Positions 38,572 to 47,500 are shown, counted from the stretch's first letter. The stretch: 64,000 bases of DNA from Xanthomonas sp. 10-10 (GCF_040182365.1 NZ_CP144460.1:1984001-2048000); one strand, 5' to 3'. Notes: generated by a model not told the origin, from the letters alone. A program made the numbers and translations.

Positions 38572-38756
38572 CCGGTTCCGACGCCGGGGAGAGAGACGGC
38601 GTCGTTCCTGTCTTGCTGAGAGTGGCCAGTCAACGTGACACGCAGGTGTCAGTCCGGCCTGGTGGAGCACGCCAAGCCTGTGCTTGTGCGCAATCACCGT
38701 GTTCGACGGCAGCCGCATGCACCTGGCGATGCATGCGGCAACCTCGCTGCCTGCGG

Positions 38757-39776
38757 TTAGTGCGGCAGGTTCTTGGCCCAATACCCTTCGATCTGCGTCA
38801 CCAGGCTGTCCGGCAGCGGCACGTAGTCCAGCGCCTTGGCCTGCGCATCGCCCTTGCTGTAGACCCAGCGGAAGAACTCCAGGGTGTTCTTGAGCCCAGC
38901 GGCGTTCTTCGGCTTCTTCTGCACCAAAATGAAGTTGGTGGCAGTGATCGGCCAGGCGTTGTCGCCGGCGGCATTGGTCATCACCAGGTAGAAGTCCTTG
39001 GCCGAGCCCCAGTCGGCGCTGTTGGCCGCGGCGGCAAACGTCTCATCGGACGGCTGTACGAACTTGCCGGCGGCGTTCTTCATCGCGGTGTAGGCCATCT
39101 TGTTCTGCAGCGCATACGACAGTTCGACATAGCCGATGCCGCCCTTGATCTGCTTCACGTAGGCAGCCACGCCCTCGTTGCCCTTGCCGCCGATGCCGGT
39201 CGGCCACTGCACGGCAGTACCTTCGCCGACCTTGCTCTTCCAGTCCGGGTTGACCTTGGACAGGTAGTTGGTGAAGTTGAAGCTGGTACCCGAGCCGTCG
39301 GAGCGGTGCACCACGGTGATCTTGCCTTCGGGGAGCTTCACGCCCGGGTTGAGCGCGGCGATGGCCGGATCGTTCCAGGTGCTGACCTTGCCCAGGAAGA
39401 TGTCGCCCAGGGTCTTGCCATCGAGTTTGAGCGCGCCGGCGGCAATGCCCGGGACGTTGACCACCGGCACCACGCCGCCGATCACCGACGGGAACTGCGC
39501 CAGGCCTGCAGCGGCCAGCTCTTCCGGCTTCAGCGGGGCATCGGAGGAACCGAAGTCCACGCTGGCCGCCTTGATCTGGGCAATGCCGCCGCCCGAGCCG
39601 ATCGATTGATAGTTGACCTGCTTCTTGGTAGCGGCGTTGTAGTCGGCCGACCACTTGGACATGACGGGGTAGATGAAGGACGCACCGGCGCCGGTGACAT
39701 CGGCAGCCTGGGCGCACAAAGCCAGCGAGGCGGCGAGCATGCCGACGGCCAGACGGGTCTTGAAGGAATGGGTCAC
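38757..39776 (-). CDS. pstS: periplasmic phosphate-binding protein PstS (second copy)
   Basis: 339 residues from a GTG with GGAG seven bases upstream. Soluble-type signal peptide (RLAVGMLAASLALCAQA, cleavage before ADVTG) with no lipobox cysteine at the cleavage point. The PstS motifs are as in the first copy: TGAGASFIYPVMSKW, SIGSGGGIAQI, HRSDGSGTSFNFTNYL. The two proteins match along their length except at the N-terminus. It has its own Pho-box-like site and its own terminator, so it is expressed separately from the transporter operon. Confidence 0.94.
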   Translation of the reverse strand: MTHSFKTRLAVGMLAASLALCAQAADVTGAGASFIYPVMSKWSADYNAATKKQVNYQSIGSGGGIAQIKAASVDFGSSDAPLKPEELAAAGLAQFPSVIGGVVPVVNVPGIAAGALKLDGKTLGDIFLGKVSTWNDPAIAALNPGVKLPEGKITVVHRSDGSGTSFNFTNYLSKVNPDWKSKVGEGTAVQWPTGIGGKGNEGVAAYVKQIKGGIGYVELSYALQNKMAYTAMKNAAGKFVQPSDETFAAAANSADWGSAKDFYLVMTNAAGDNAWPITATNFILVQKKPKNAAGLKNTLEFFRWVYSKGDAQAKALDYVPLPDSLVTQIEGYWAKNLPH

Positions 39777-39851
39777 GGAACAGCTCCAGAGAAGGTAGGG
39801 ATCGCGACGTCCCGCGGTGGCGCCATTGCAGGGCAAGGGCATGACCGTGAG

Positions 39852-39869
39852 GTGTCGGAGAGATGACAG
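39852..39869 (-). promoter_or_regulatory. probable Pho box upstream of the second pstS
   Basis: CTGTCATCTCTCCGACAC on the minus strand: first half perfect, second half 5 of 7, pitch 11. It lies 76 bases before the GTG start. Confidence 0.55.
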
Positions 39870-39972
39870 AAACAAGATGGCCCCGGGCAAGTGCGCGCTG
39901 CAACACGTCGAGGCGGATCCGTCCACCGCATGCGCTCGGGCGAGCGCACACGGTGGCCAGGGACGCAGACGC

Positions 39973-41223
39973 TTACCAATAGAACTGCGCACGCGCTTCG
40001 ATGATCGACGGGTTGTCATCGACCAGGCCGCGCGTGGCACTGCTGTAACGGGTGCTTTCCACCTTCGCGTAGTCCAGCGCCAACTTGAAGTTGGAGCGCC
40101 AGTACCAGTTGGCGCCGACGGTCCACACGTTCATCTTGCCGCCGAGCACGCCATCCACGAACGGGGTGTTGCCGTTGGCGATCAGGTGACCATCGTTGAG
40201 ATCCAGGGTGTCGTAGCGCACGGCCAGCTGCCACAGGCCCGATGCCGGTTCGTTCGGCAGCGGGGTAGTCGGCACACCGGCCTTGTAGCCCCAGGTTTCG
40301 CCGGTGATGTTCCACACGCCGCTGACGTACCAACCGTCGCTCTTGTAGTCCTGCGCGTTGTTGCCGATGCGCTTGGCGTTTTCCTGGAAGTACTCGCTCT
40401 GCAGCTTGAACGGGCCGGTGACCCACATCGCCTCGGCACCGGCCACACCCACGCGATCGACATTGGTAATGGCGCCGCTGTCGATCAGGCGGATGGTGGT
40501 GAGGTCGGCGTCCGGACGTGCGCGCAGGCGCAGGGTGTCGTCGTCGGTGTCGTAACCCAGGTAGCTGAGGCCAAAGTGCAGCACGTTGCCGCTTTCGTTG
40601 ATCGGCGCCCAGGTGCCGCGCGCGCCGTAGCCGCTGCCATGCGCCTGGTTACGCGTCAGTTCGCGGCCGAACGCGCTGGCGGTGACGCTCCAGTTGTTGT
40701 CGCCCATGCCGTACGCCACGCCCAGCCGGCGCGAGATACCGTAGGTGTTGGTCACCGACGCCTTGGAGACGAAGTCGTTGTTCTTGGTGCTGGACAGTTC
40801 TTCCAGGCTGTTGGGCTGCTTGAACTGACCGATCTGCAGATAGGTGTTGGCGTTGCCGCCGAACTTGTACTTGACGTTGTTGTCCAGGAACCGCCCGGTG
40901 CTGCGGATGGTGGTGCCGCGGATGGTGACCTCCTTCAGCACGCTCGGGTCGTACCCGGCCACCCATTCAAAGTTGCCCGGGCCCTTGCCCTTGAGCACCA
41001 GCTCGGCGCGGCGGATGCTGAATTCGGAATTGTCGCCATTGGCGCCGATCGGACCATTGAGGTCCTGTACATCGTTGTGGAACCAGTTGCCGTCGGCCTG
41101 GACCAGGCCTTCCAGCGAGATTTCCGAGCCGCCGATCATATCGATGGCGATTTCGGCATGCGCGGCAGGCGCGCTCAGTGCCAGCAACAGGGCCGAGCCA
41201 AGCAGGGTGGGAGCGAGTTTCAT
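39973..41223 (-). CDS. phosphate-selective porin (OprO/OprP family)
   Basis: 416 residues. Signal peptide ending PAAHA (about 23); then a 16-strand-type barrel with the OprO/P features: FSIRRAELVLKGKGPGNFEW, KYKFGGNANTYLQIGQFKQP, DYKSDGWYVSGVWNITGE, WTVGANWYWRSNFKLALDYA, ending in ARAQFYW with terminal aromatic. Such porins let phosphate or polyphosphate through the outer membrane. Placed directly upstream of the second pstS on the same strand, it completes an outer-membrane-to-cytoplasm phosphate route. AAGG lies six bases before the ATG. Confidence 0.93.
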   Translation of the reverse strand: MKLAPTLLGSALLLALSAPAAHAEIAIDMIGGSEISLEGLVQADGNWFHNDVQDLNGPIGANGDNSEFSIRRAELVLKGKGPGNFEWVAGYDPSVLKEVTIRGTTIRSTGRFLDNNVKYKFGGNANTYLQIGQFKQPNSLEELSSTKNNDFVSKASVTNTYGISRRLGVAYGMGDNNWSVTASAFGRELTRNQAHGSGYGARGTWAPINESGNVLHFGLSYLGYDTDDDTLRLRARPDADLTTIRLIDSGAITNVDRVGVAGAEAMWVTGPFKLQSEYFQENAKRIGNNAQDYKSDGWYVSGVWNITGETWGYKAGVPTTPLPNEPASGLWQLAVRYDTLDLNDGHLIANGNTPFVDGVLGGKMNVWTVGANWYWRSNFKLALDYAKVESTRYSSATRGLVDDNPSIIEARAQFYW

Positions 41224-41539
41224 AGATGCCTTGCGACATGAGGAAGTGGGCGCAGGCTATGGCGTGAAGGTTGCGTTAATGTGACAAAACAACGGAATCG
41301 TCATAAACGATTTTTGTCAATAAAGACAAGACTTTACGTGTGTTTAGACTGTGTCACCGTGTGTCAAAAATCTGAACGGCGCTGCCATGTGACAGTGCGC
41401 CGCGTCACGCTCAATTGGCTGCTTTCGCGGTCGTCCGGCATGGCGACCTGAACCGCAGCTCCTCCCCGCTGAACGTATGTGTCAGCTTGTGCAACGCACC
41501 ACTTGCGCATGCAGCTTCTAAATTGTTAGTTTCGAGGCC
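41224..41539. other. AT-rich divergent control region
   Basis: Separates the porin gene (-) from a small secreted ORF (+). Distinctly AT-rich, with a direct repeat TGTGTCA at 41350-41356 and 41360-41366. I could not find a good CTGTCAT-type Pho box for the porin gene here. Confidence 0.5.
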
Positions 41540-41881
41540 ATGTTTCCTCGATTCCTCCAATTGCTGTTGGTCTGCCTGCTCGCGCTCACCGCGTGGTCGG
41601 CAGCCAATGCACACACGCGCATCCACAATGCGTTGGTGGGCGATGGCTTGGCGGTGATGGTGGATGCTGGTGAAGAACGTGATGCAGCAGAAGATCCGCA
41701 GGACGAAGGCGATACACAAAGCCAAGTCGATACACAGCCTGCAGACGATATCCCCTTGCTCTCCCAAGCATGGCCGATGCTGGCGCGGTATTCCCCTTCT
41801 TGGCACGCGCATCACGCGCCGGCAAATCAAAAACGCGACCTGATCCCGCAACTGCGTCCTCCAAACGCGTTGCTTGGCTGA
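41540..41881 (+). CDS. small secreted protein upstream of carbonic anhydrase
   Basis: 113 residues. Signal peptide MFPRFLQLLLVCLLALTAWS then AANA; the mature part has an acidic stretch (DAGEERDAAEDPQDEGDTQ) and a His-containing end (SPSWHAHHAPANQKRD). GAGG lies five bases before the ATG, which favours a real gene. No family is recognised. It stands 115 bases before the carbonic anhydrase gene on the same strand. Confidence 0.6.
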   Translation: MFPRFLQLLLVCLLALTAWSAANAHTRIHNALVGDGLAVMVDAGEERDAAEDPQDEGDTQSQVDTQPADDIPLLSQAWPMLARYSPSWHAHHAPANQKRDLIPQLRPPNALLG

Positions 41882-41996
41882 TCCACGCTGTCGCTGTACC
41901 CGGTGCGTTGCGCGCCGGACTTCCTATTGATTTGTTTGTCTTTGCAATTCGCGGTTTGCGCCGCGGATAGCCATTCGTTGCCTAGAGGAATCTCCC

Positions 41997-42677
41997 ATGG
42001 AAAGTTTGCTAGAAGGTTTTCGTCATTTCCGTAAGGAAGTGTATCCGCGCCAGAGTGCGCTCTTTCAGGAGCTGGCCGGCGGCCAGAGCCCGCATACCCT
42101 GTTCATCACCTGCGCCGACTCGCGCGTCATGCCGGAGCTGATCTTCTCCGCGCAGCCGGGCGAACTGTTCGTCTACCGCAATATCGGCAACGTGGTGCCG
42201 CCGTATTCCCAGCATGTCAGCGGCGTGGTTGCGGCAATCGAATACGCAATCGCCGTTCTGGGCGTGCGTCACATCGTGATCTGCGGTCACACCGACTGCG
42301 GCGCGATGAAGGCCGTGCTGAAGCCGGAATCGCTGGAAGACGTGCCGTCTGTGGCGGCGTGGCTCAAGCACACCGATGCCGCCCGGCATGTCACTGCCCA
42401 CCACGGCCACGACCCGGCCAGCCACGATGCGCTCAGCTGCATGACTGAAGAGAACGTGGTCTCGCAGCTGGACCATCTGCGCACGCAGCCGGTGGTCGCA
42501 GCGCGTCTTGCGGCTGGCACCTTGCGCATCCACGGCTGGATCTACGACATCGCCCATGGCGATATCCGCGCCTTCGATGCAGAGAAGGGTGGCTTCCGTC
42601 CGTTGCTGGGCGAGAACACTCCCGAAGCCACCCCGCGCCCGCGACTGCAACAAGTCGTTCGCGCTGAACTCGCCTGA
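41997..42677 (+). CDS. beta-class carbonic anhydrase
   Basis: 226 residues. Zinc ligands and catalytic dyad are in CADSRVMPEL (Cys39, Asp41, Arg43) and CGHTDCGAMKAVL (His about 98, Cys about 101). It interconverts CO2 and bicarbonate in the cytoplasm. AGAGGAA precedes the ATG by six bases. The SulP transporter gene follows after 11 bases, a pairing known for bicarbonate uptake systems. Confidence 0.96.
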   Translation: MESLLEGFRHFRKEVYPRQSALFQELAGGQSPHTLFITCADSRVMPELIFSAQPGELFVYRNIGNVVPPYSQHVSGVVAAIEYAIAVLGVRHIVICGHTDCGAMKAVLKPESLEDVPSVAAWLKHTDAARHVTAHHGHDPASHDALSCMTEENVVSQLDHLRTQPVVAARLAAGTLRIHGWIYDIAHGDIRAFDAEKGGFRPLLGENTPEATPRPRLQQVVRAELA

Positions 42678-42688
42678 CGGAGTCGATC

Positions 42689-44248
42689 ATGAACACATCA
42701 GGTATCGGCGGATATTTCCGTCAGGGACTGTTCGGGCGTGATTTGTTGTCGTCTGTCGTGGTCTTTCTTGTCGCGCTGCCGTTGTGCATGGGTATTGCGA
42801 TCGCGTCCGGAATGCCGCCGGCCACAGGTCTGATCACCGGCATCATCGGTGGGCTGGTCGTTGGCTTCCTGGCGGGCTCTCCTTTACAGGTGAGCGGTCC
42901 GGCCGCCGGCCTGGCTGTGTTGGTGTTCGAACTGGTGCGTGAGCACGGCGCTGCCGCGCTTGGTCCGGTGATTCTGGTGGCCGGTGCGATCCAATTGGTG
43001 GCCGGCCTGTGCCGGGCTGGCGTCTGGTTCCGCATGACATCGCCGGCCGTGGTGGCCGGCATGTTGTCGGGCATCGGCATCCTGATCGTGGCATCGCAGG
43101 CGCATGTGTTGATGGATGCTGCGCCCAAGGCGCGTGGCCTGGAGAACTTCGCCGCATTGCCTGCCGTGTTGTGGCAGGCGGTCAGCGAAGGCACCGGCCG
43201 CACGGCGTTGTTCGTGGGTCTGGCGACGATCGGCATCATCCTGGCCTGGGACAAGTTGCGTCCACAGCGTCTGCGCTTCTTGCCGGGTGCCCTGATCGCA
43301 GTGGTCGCGGTCACCGCGACGGCGCAGCTGCAGGGCCTGGACGTCAATCGTGTCGACGTTCCGAGCAACCTGTTCTCGGCGATCAGCATCCCCAGCATCT
43401 CCGACATCTTCGGCGTGTTCAATCACACCTTGCTGGTGTCGGCGGTGACCTTCGCCTTCATCGCCAGTGCCGAAACGTTGTTGTCGGCGGCGGCGGTGGA
43501 TCGCATGCATCAGGGTGCGCGGACGCAGTACGACCGTGAGCTGGCGGCGCAGGGCGTGGGCAATATGCTGTGCGGCTTCCTGGGCGCGTTGCCGATGACC
43601 GGCGTGATCGTGCGCAGTGCGGCCAATGTGCAGGCCGGTGCGGCCACGCGTGCGTCGACCATCCTGCATGGCGGTTGGTTGCTGGTGTTCGCGATGCTGC
43701 TGCCATGGCTGCTGCGGATGACGCCGGTGGCCTGTCTGGCCGGCATCCTGGTCTATACCGGTGTGAAGATGATCAAGATCGGTCAGGTCAAGGAGTTGGC
43801 GACCTACGGTCGTGGAACTGCGGCCATCTATCTGGCGACCACCTTCGCGATCGTGGCGACCGACCTGCTGACCGGCGTGCTGATCGGCTTCGGCCTGTCG
43901 CTGTTCCGTCTGGCCTTGCACTCCTCGCGCCTGAAGGTCGAGGTGCGCGAGCACGCCGACAAGAAGGACGAAATGCACCTGACCCTGCAGGGTTCGGCAA
44001 CGTTCCTGAAAGTGCCGGCAATGGCGCGGACGCTGGAGAGCGTGCCGCCGAACACCGCGCTGCATCTGGACGTGGCCAAGCTGCATCACGTCGACCATGC
44101 CTGCATCGAACTGCTGCGCGACTGGAGCCGGAATGCGGCTTCGCGCGGATGCGAGCTGGTGGTGGACTGGAAGGAACTGGACCGACGCGTCGAAGGTCAG
44201 CCGACCGTGGAAAGCGTGCCGGTAGACGAACCGCGCAAAGCGGCGTAA
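42689..44248 (+). CDS. SulP family anion transporter, probably bicarbonate
   Basis: 519 residues. About ten to twelve membrane spans (VVVFLVALPLCMGIAIASG, PPATGLITGIIGGLVVGFL, SGPAAGLAVLVFELV) and a cytoplasmic C-terminal STAS-like domain (about 420-510, HHVDHACIELLRDWSRNA). SulP proteins carry sulfate, bicarbonate or dicarboxylates; the adjoining carbonic anhydrase argues for bicarbonate. GGAG lies six bases before the ATG. A strong terminator follows. Confidence 0.93.
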   Translation: MNTSGIGGYFRQGLFGRDLLSSVVVFLVALPLCMGIAIASGMPPATGLITGIIGGLVVGFLAGSPLQVSGPAAGLAVLVFELVREHGAAALGPVILVAGAIQLVAGLCRAGVWFRMTSPAVVAGMLSGIGILIVASQAHVLMDAAPKARGLENFAALPAVLWQAVSEGTGRTALFVGLATIGIILAWDKLRPQRLRFLPGALIAVVAVTATAQLQGLDVNRVDVPSNLFSAISIPSISDIFGVFNHTLLVSAVTFAFIASAETLLSAAAVDRMHQGARTQYDRELAAQGVGNMLCGFLGALPMTGVIVRSAANVQAGAATRASTILHGGWLLVFAMLLPWLLRMTPVACLAGILVYTGVKMIKIGQVKELATYGRGTAAIYLATTFAIVATDLLTGVLIGFGLSLFRLALHSSRLKVEVREHADKKDEMHLTLQGSATFLKVPAMARTLESVPPNTALHLDVAKLHHVDHACIELLRDWSRNAASRGCELVVDWKELDRRVEGQPTVESVPVDEPRKAA

Positions 44249-44289
44249 TCAGTGACAAACGCCCGGCGTTCGCGCCGGGTGACAGCTGT

Positions 44290-44346
44290 CGTGACCGGAT
44301 GATGCATGGCGCCGAAAGACGCATCATCCGGTCACGATTTTTTTTT
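44290..44346 (+). terminator. intrinsic terminator after the SulP gene
   Basis: Perfect 16-bp stem CGTGACCGGATGATGC / GCATCATCCGGTCACG around a 15-base loop, then A followed by nine Ts. Confidence 0.95.
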
Positions 44347-44651
44347 GGCGGGATTCGAGAATCGGGAATCGCAACGGCTTTTGCGTTGACGGTACTAGGT
44401 TGTTTTGACGGCACCAGGGGGCGAACGCGGGCCCGTGTGTCGCTGTTTTGGGGGTGATGGCTGTGCTACAGCGTGTCCGCCATGTGCGCTTGAAGCGGCT
44501 CAACAAGCGCGGCGAGAGTCTCGCGGTGGATGTGGCTGGCGCAGGACCGGAATGCCGGAATGCGCGAGTGGCACCGCCGCAGCCGCAATGGGCACTGGCG
44601 GCGCCCGCCTGGCGGTGAGGGCATCGTTGCGTTGGCTGCGCTTGGACAGGC
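44347..44651. other. gene-free region with a repeat fragment
   Basis: Begins with a single-ended copy of the GGGATTGGG-type repeat (GGCGGGATTCGAGAATCGGG, 44347-44376) directly after the terminator. No gene seen in the rest, which lies past the nth stop. Confidence 0.5.
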
Positions 44652-45317
44652 TCAGCGCGTCGACGCTGACGGCCGTTCGGCGGGCGCCGGGGTCTTGTCC
44701 CGGTAGCGGCACAGGTCATGGATCACGCAGCCCGGGCAATCGGGTTTGCGCGCCTTGCAGACGTAGCGGCCGTGCAGGATCAGCCAGTGGTGCGCATCGT
44801 CCAGGAACTGCGCGGGAATGACCTTGACCAGCTTATCCTCCACCACGCGCACATCCTTGCCCGGTGCAAGGCCGGTGCGGTTGGCGACACGAAAGATATG
44901 CGTGTCCACGGCCATCGTCGGTTCGCCGAATGCGGTGTTGAGCACGACGTTGGCGGTCTTGCGGCCGACGCCGGGCAGGGCTTCGAGCGCCGCGCGATCG
45001 TGCGGCACCTCGCCGCCGTACTGCTCGAGCAGGATGCGGCAGGTGGCGATGACGTTCTTGGCCTTGGCGTTGAACAGGCCGATGGTCGCGATGTAGCGTT
45101 TCAGCCCTTCTTCGCCAAGATCGAGAATGTCGCGCGGGGTATTGGCGACCGGATACAGCTTGCGGGTGGCCTTGTTGACGCCGACATCGGTGGCCTGCGC
45201 CGACAGCAACACCGCGATCAATAATTCGAACGGCGTGGTGTATTCCAGCTCGGTGGTCGGGTGCGGATTGAGTTCGCGCAGACGCTCGAACATTTCCTGT
45301 ATTTCAGGCTTGCGCAT
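44652..45317 (-). CDS. nth: endonuclease III
   Basis: 221 residues from MRKPEIQEMF. Helix-hairpin-helix with catalytic Lys in ALPGVGRKTANVVLN (about 120) and catalytic Asp in AVDTHIFRVANR (about 139); the 4Fe-4S cluster ligands follow as CKARKPDCPGCVIHDLC (C-x6-C-x2-C-x5-C). It removes oxidised pyrimidines and nicks abasic sites. The C-terminal tail (RDKTPAPAERPSAST) is extra. Follows a small ORF by 41 bases. Confidence 0.96.
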   Translation of the reverse strand: MRKPEIQEMFERLRELNPHPTTELEYTTPFELLIAVLLSAQATDVGVNKATRKLYPVANTPRDILDLGEEGLKRYIATIGLFNAKAKNVIATCRILLEQYGGEVPHDRAALEALPGVGRKTANVVLNTAFGEPTMAVDTHIFRVANRTGLAPGKDVRVVEDKLVKVIPAQFLDDAHHWLILHGRYVCKARKPDCPGCVIHDLCRYRDKTPAPAERPSASTR

Positions 45318-45358
45318 GGTGCTGCCGCGGCGTGCCGGCGGGGTCGTCTGTGCAACGT

Positions 45359-45730
45359 TCAAGGCTGCGTGCCTCCGGCTGCCTTGGCCTTGGCGCGTGC
45401 CAGAATCGCCGCGGCCAACGGCGGCAACGCAGCCGCTGCCGGCTGGCTGGGCGCCGGTGCGGGTGCACGCCGCGCGTCGCGCTCGGCGGCGCGGCGTTGC
45501 AGGCGCGCGGCACGTGCGCGATAGCGTTCGCGCGCGGCCCATGCAGCGTGCAGGCGTTGCTGTGCGGCGCGCAGGGTTGCAACCACCGGTGCGTCCGCTG
45601 CATCGAGGTGCGGGTCGGGCTGGTAGTCCATCAGGCCAAGCTGCAGTGCGCGATCGAGATCGTCCGCTTGCACGCAGTCGAACAGGTGCAAGGCCAGTGC
45701 GCGCGGTGTCGGCATGGGGGCGTTCGGCAT
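45359..45730 (-). CDS. hypothetical Ala/Arg-rich helical protein
   Basis: 123 residues. N-terminal segment ALALHLFDCVQADDLDRALQ then a long Ala/Arg helix (LHAAWAARERYRARAARLQR) and a Pro/Ala stretch near the C-terminus. No known domain. It lies 7 bases after the enoyl-CoA hydratase stop and before nth, so it is probably co-transcribed with both. Composition (Ala and Arg) partly reflects GC content, but its tight placement between genes supports it. Confidence 0.65.
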   Translation of the reverse strand: MPNAPMPTPRALALHLFDCVQADDLDRALQLGLMDYQPDPHLDAADAPVVATLRAAQQRLHAAWAARERYRARAARLQRRAAERDARRAPAPAPSQPAAAALPPLAAAILARAKAKAAGGTQP

Positions 45731-45737
45731 CGGGGGC

Positions 45738-46520
45738 TCAGCGGTTGTGGAACTGTGCGGCGCGCTTGTCGAGGAACGCGCGGGTGCCTTCACGCATGTC
45801 TTCGCTGGCGAACAGCAGCGCAAATTGCGCGGTTTCCAGCTGCAGGCCTTCTTCGATGCCGCATTCGCCGCCAAACACGACCGCGTCCAGAATGCCGCGC
45901 AACGCCAATGGCGCGGCGCTGGCCAGGCGTTGGGCCAAGGCCTGGGTTTGTTCCTGCAAGGCGTCCGGTTCGACGACGCGATTGACCAGGCCCAGTTGCA
46001 CGGCGCGCGCTGCATCGATCGGCATGCCGAGCAGACACAGCTCCAGTGCTGCGGCACGGCCGGTCAGGCGCAACAGGCGCTGGGTGCCGCCGAAGCCGGG
46101 AATCAGGCCAAGATTGATTTCCGGCTGCCCCAGGCGGGCGGTGGACGCGGCGATGCGCAGATGGCAGGCCATTGCCAGCTCCAGCCCGCCGCCAAGCGCA
46201 AATCCGTTGACCATGGCGATCACCGGTTTGGGCATGCGCTCGATCCGGCGCATCAAACGCTGGCCGACCAGTGAGAATTCGCGGCCGTCCATCGCCGACA
46301 GATCGCTCATTTCCGCGATGTCCGCACCGGCCACGAAGGATTTGGGCCCGGCGCCGGTGAGGATCACCACGCGCACATCGTCGGCATCGGCCGCGTCCAC
46401 GAACGCCTGGTCCAACGCCAGCATGGTGTCGCGGTTCAATGCGTTCAGTTTGTCCGGCCGATTGACCGTAATGGTCCGGACACTGGCGTGATCGGCGATC
46501 AGAATGACGTCATTGGACAT
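45738..46520 (-). CDS. enoyl-CoA hydratase/isomerase family protein
   Basis: 260 residues from MSNDVILIAD, with AAGGG seven bases upstream. Crotonase fold: oxyanion-hole segment FVAGADIAEM, the Glu-containing FALGGGLELAMACHLRIA (Glu about 113) and GQPEINLGLIPGFGGTQRL (Glu about 133). With both glutamates present it is probably a true enoyl-CoA hydratase in fatty-acid or amino-acid breakdown. Substrate range cannot be told. Confidence 0.93.
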   Translation of the reverse strand: MSNDVILIADHASVRTITVNRPDKLNALNRDTMLALDQAFVDAADADDVRVVILTGAGPKSFVAGADIAEMSDLSAMDGREFSLVGQRLMRRIERMPKPVIAMVNGFALGGGLELAMACHLRIAASTARLGQPEINLGLIPGFGGTQRLLRLTGRAAALELCLLGMPIDAARAVQLGLVNRVVEPDALQEQTQALAQRLASAAPLALRGILDAVVFGGECGIEEGLQLETAQFALLFASEDMREGTRAFLDKRAAQFHNR

Positions 46521-46684
46521 GGCAAACCCTTGCGAACGTAAAAAAATAGTAAATACGGAACTTCCGAAAGCCTTGCTGGTCATAGCTTTCGTGATAAGTA
46601 GCGGTTCGGTATCGCGGCCGCTATCCTAGCGCGTCATCTCAGGCGGCAGACCCGTCCTGTGCCACCACCCTGGAGAATTGTTTG

Positions 46685-47383
46685 ATGAAGTTGCGTTCTA
46701 TCGCGGTCGCTGTGGCGGCCCTGGCCCTGACGGGCAATGCACTGGCCCAGGACACGACGTCCGAAAAGGGCAAGTTGAGCTATTACTTCGGTTACGACTA
46801 CGGCAATAACCTTGCCGAGCTCACCGGTCGCGGCGAGCAGCTCGACATCAACGCGGTGGTAAAGGGTCTGCAGGACGCCTATGCCAAGAAGCAGCCGGCG
46901 ATCACCGCCGACCAGCTCAAGCCGGCGGTCGAAGCGTTCCAGAAGCGCGAGCAGGGCCGTGCCCAGCAGGCCAAGGCCGAGTACGACAAGGCCGCCGCTG
47001 CCAACAAGACCAAGAGCGACGCATTCCTGGCCAAGAACAAGGGCACCGCCGGCGTGCAGACGCTGCCGAGCGGCGTGCAGTACCGCGTGATCGAGGCGGG
47101 CAAGGGCGCCAAGCCGACCCAGGCCAGCACCGTGCAGCTGGAAGTGGCCGGTCCGTTCCCCTTCGGCGACCGCGAGAAGGCGCGTCCGGCCCAGCAGATC
47201 CCGGCCATCAAGGTCAGCGAAGTCGAAATGAAGGCCATGCGCGAAACCCTGCTGCAGATGCCGGCCGGCTCCAAGTGGGAAGTGACCTTGCCGTCGGATC
47301 AGGCCTATGGCGCCGACCCGCGTACGCCGTTCCCGCCGAACGTGGCCGTGCAGTTCGAGATCAAGCTGGTCAGCGTCAAGTAA
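46685..47383 (+). CDS. exported FKBP-like protein with degenerate isomerase domain
   Basis: 232 residues. Signal peptide MKLRSIAVAVAALALTGNAL, then an FKBP_N-like helical part (KGKLSYYFGYDYGNNLAEL, KPAVEAFQKREQGRAQQAK) and a C-terminal part that keeps FKBP landmarks (TLPSGVQYRVIEAGKG, QMPAGSKWEVTLPSDQAYG, PPNVAVQFEIKLVSVK) but has lost the YxGxLxDGxxFDSS active-site block, replaced by LEVAGPFPFGDREK. It is therefore probably a chaperone-like or non-enzymatic relative. GGAGA lies eight bases before the ATG; the preceding TTG is less likely. Confidence 0.88.
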   Translation: MKLRSIAVAVAALALTGNALAQDTTSEKGKLSYYFGYDYGNNLAELTGRGEQLDINAVVKGLQDAYAKKQPAITADQLKPAVEAFQKREQGRAQQAKAEYDKAAAANKTKSDAFLAKNKGTAGVQTLPSGVQYRVIEAGKGAKPTQASTVQLEVAGPFPFGDREKARPAQQIPAIKVSEVEMKAMRETLLQMPAGSKWEVTLPSDQAYGADPRTPFPPNVAVQFEIKLVSVK

Positions 47384-47402
47384 TTGCGCTTGCTGTTGCA
47401 CT

Positions 47403-47437
47403 GACAACGCCGGCCACCAGGCCGGCGTTGTCGTTTT
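47403..47437 (+). terminator. terminator after the FKBP-like gene
   Basis: GACAACGCCGGCC, loop ACCA, GGCCGGCGTTGTC then GTTTT. Perfect 13-bp stem. Confidence 0.85.
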
Positions 47438-47500
47438 GGCCTGGCCGACTTGCCTGAAGAAGCCGATGAAACATCCACGCCGCGTCTGCGGAAACGAGCG

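Larger units (their letters stand above)
38421..38756 (-). other. control region between the two pstS genes
   Basis: Contains, in the direction of transcription, the terminator of the second pstS (38522-38571) and then the Pho-box-like site of the first pstS (38482-38499). The remaining bases up to 38756 show no gene. Confidence 0.7.

Noticed and set aside
41350..41366. TGTGTCA direct repeat as a Pho box
   Set aside because: The pitch is 10 rather than 11, the half-sites fit poorly and it points away from the porin gene.
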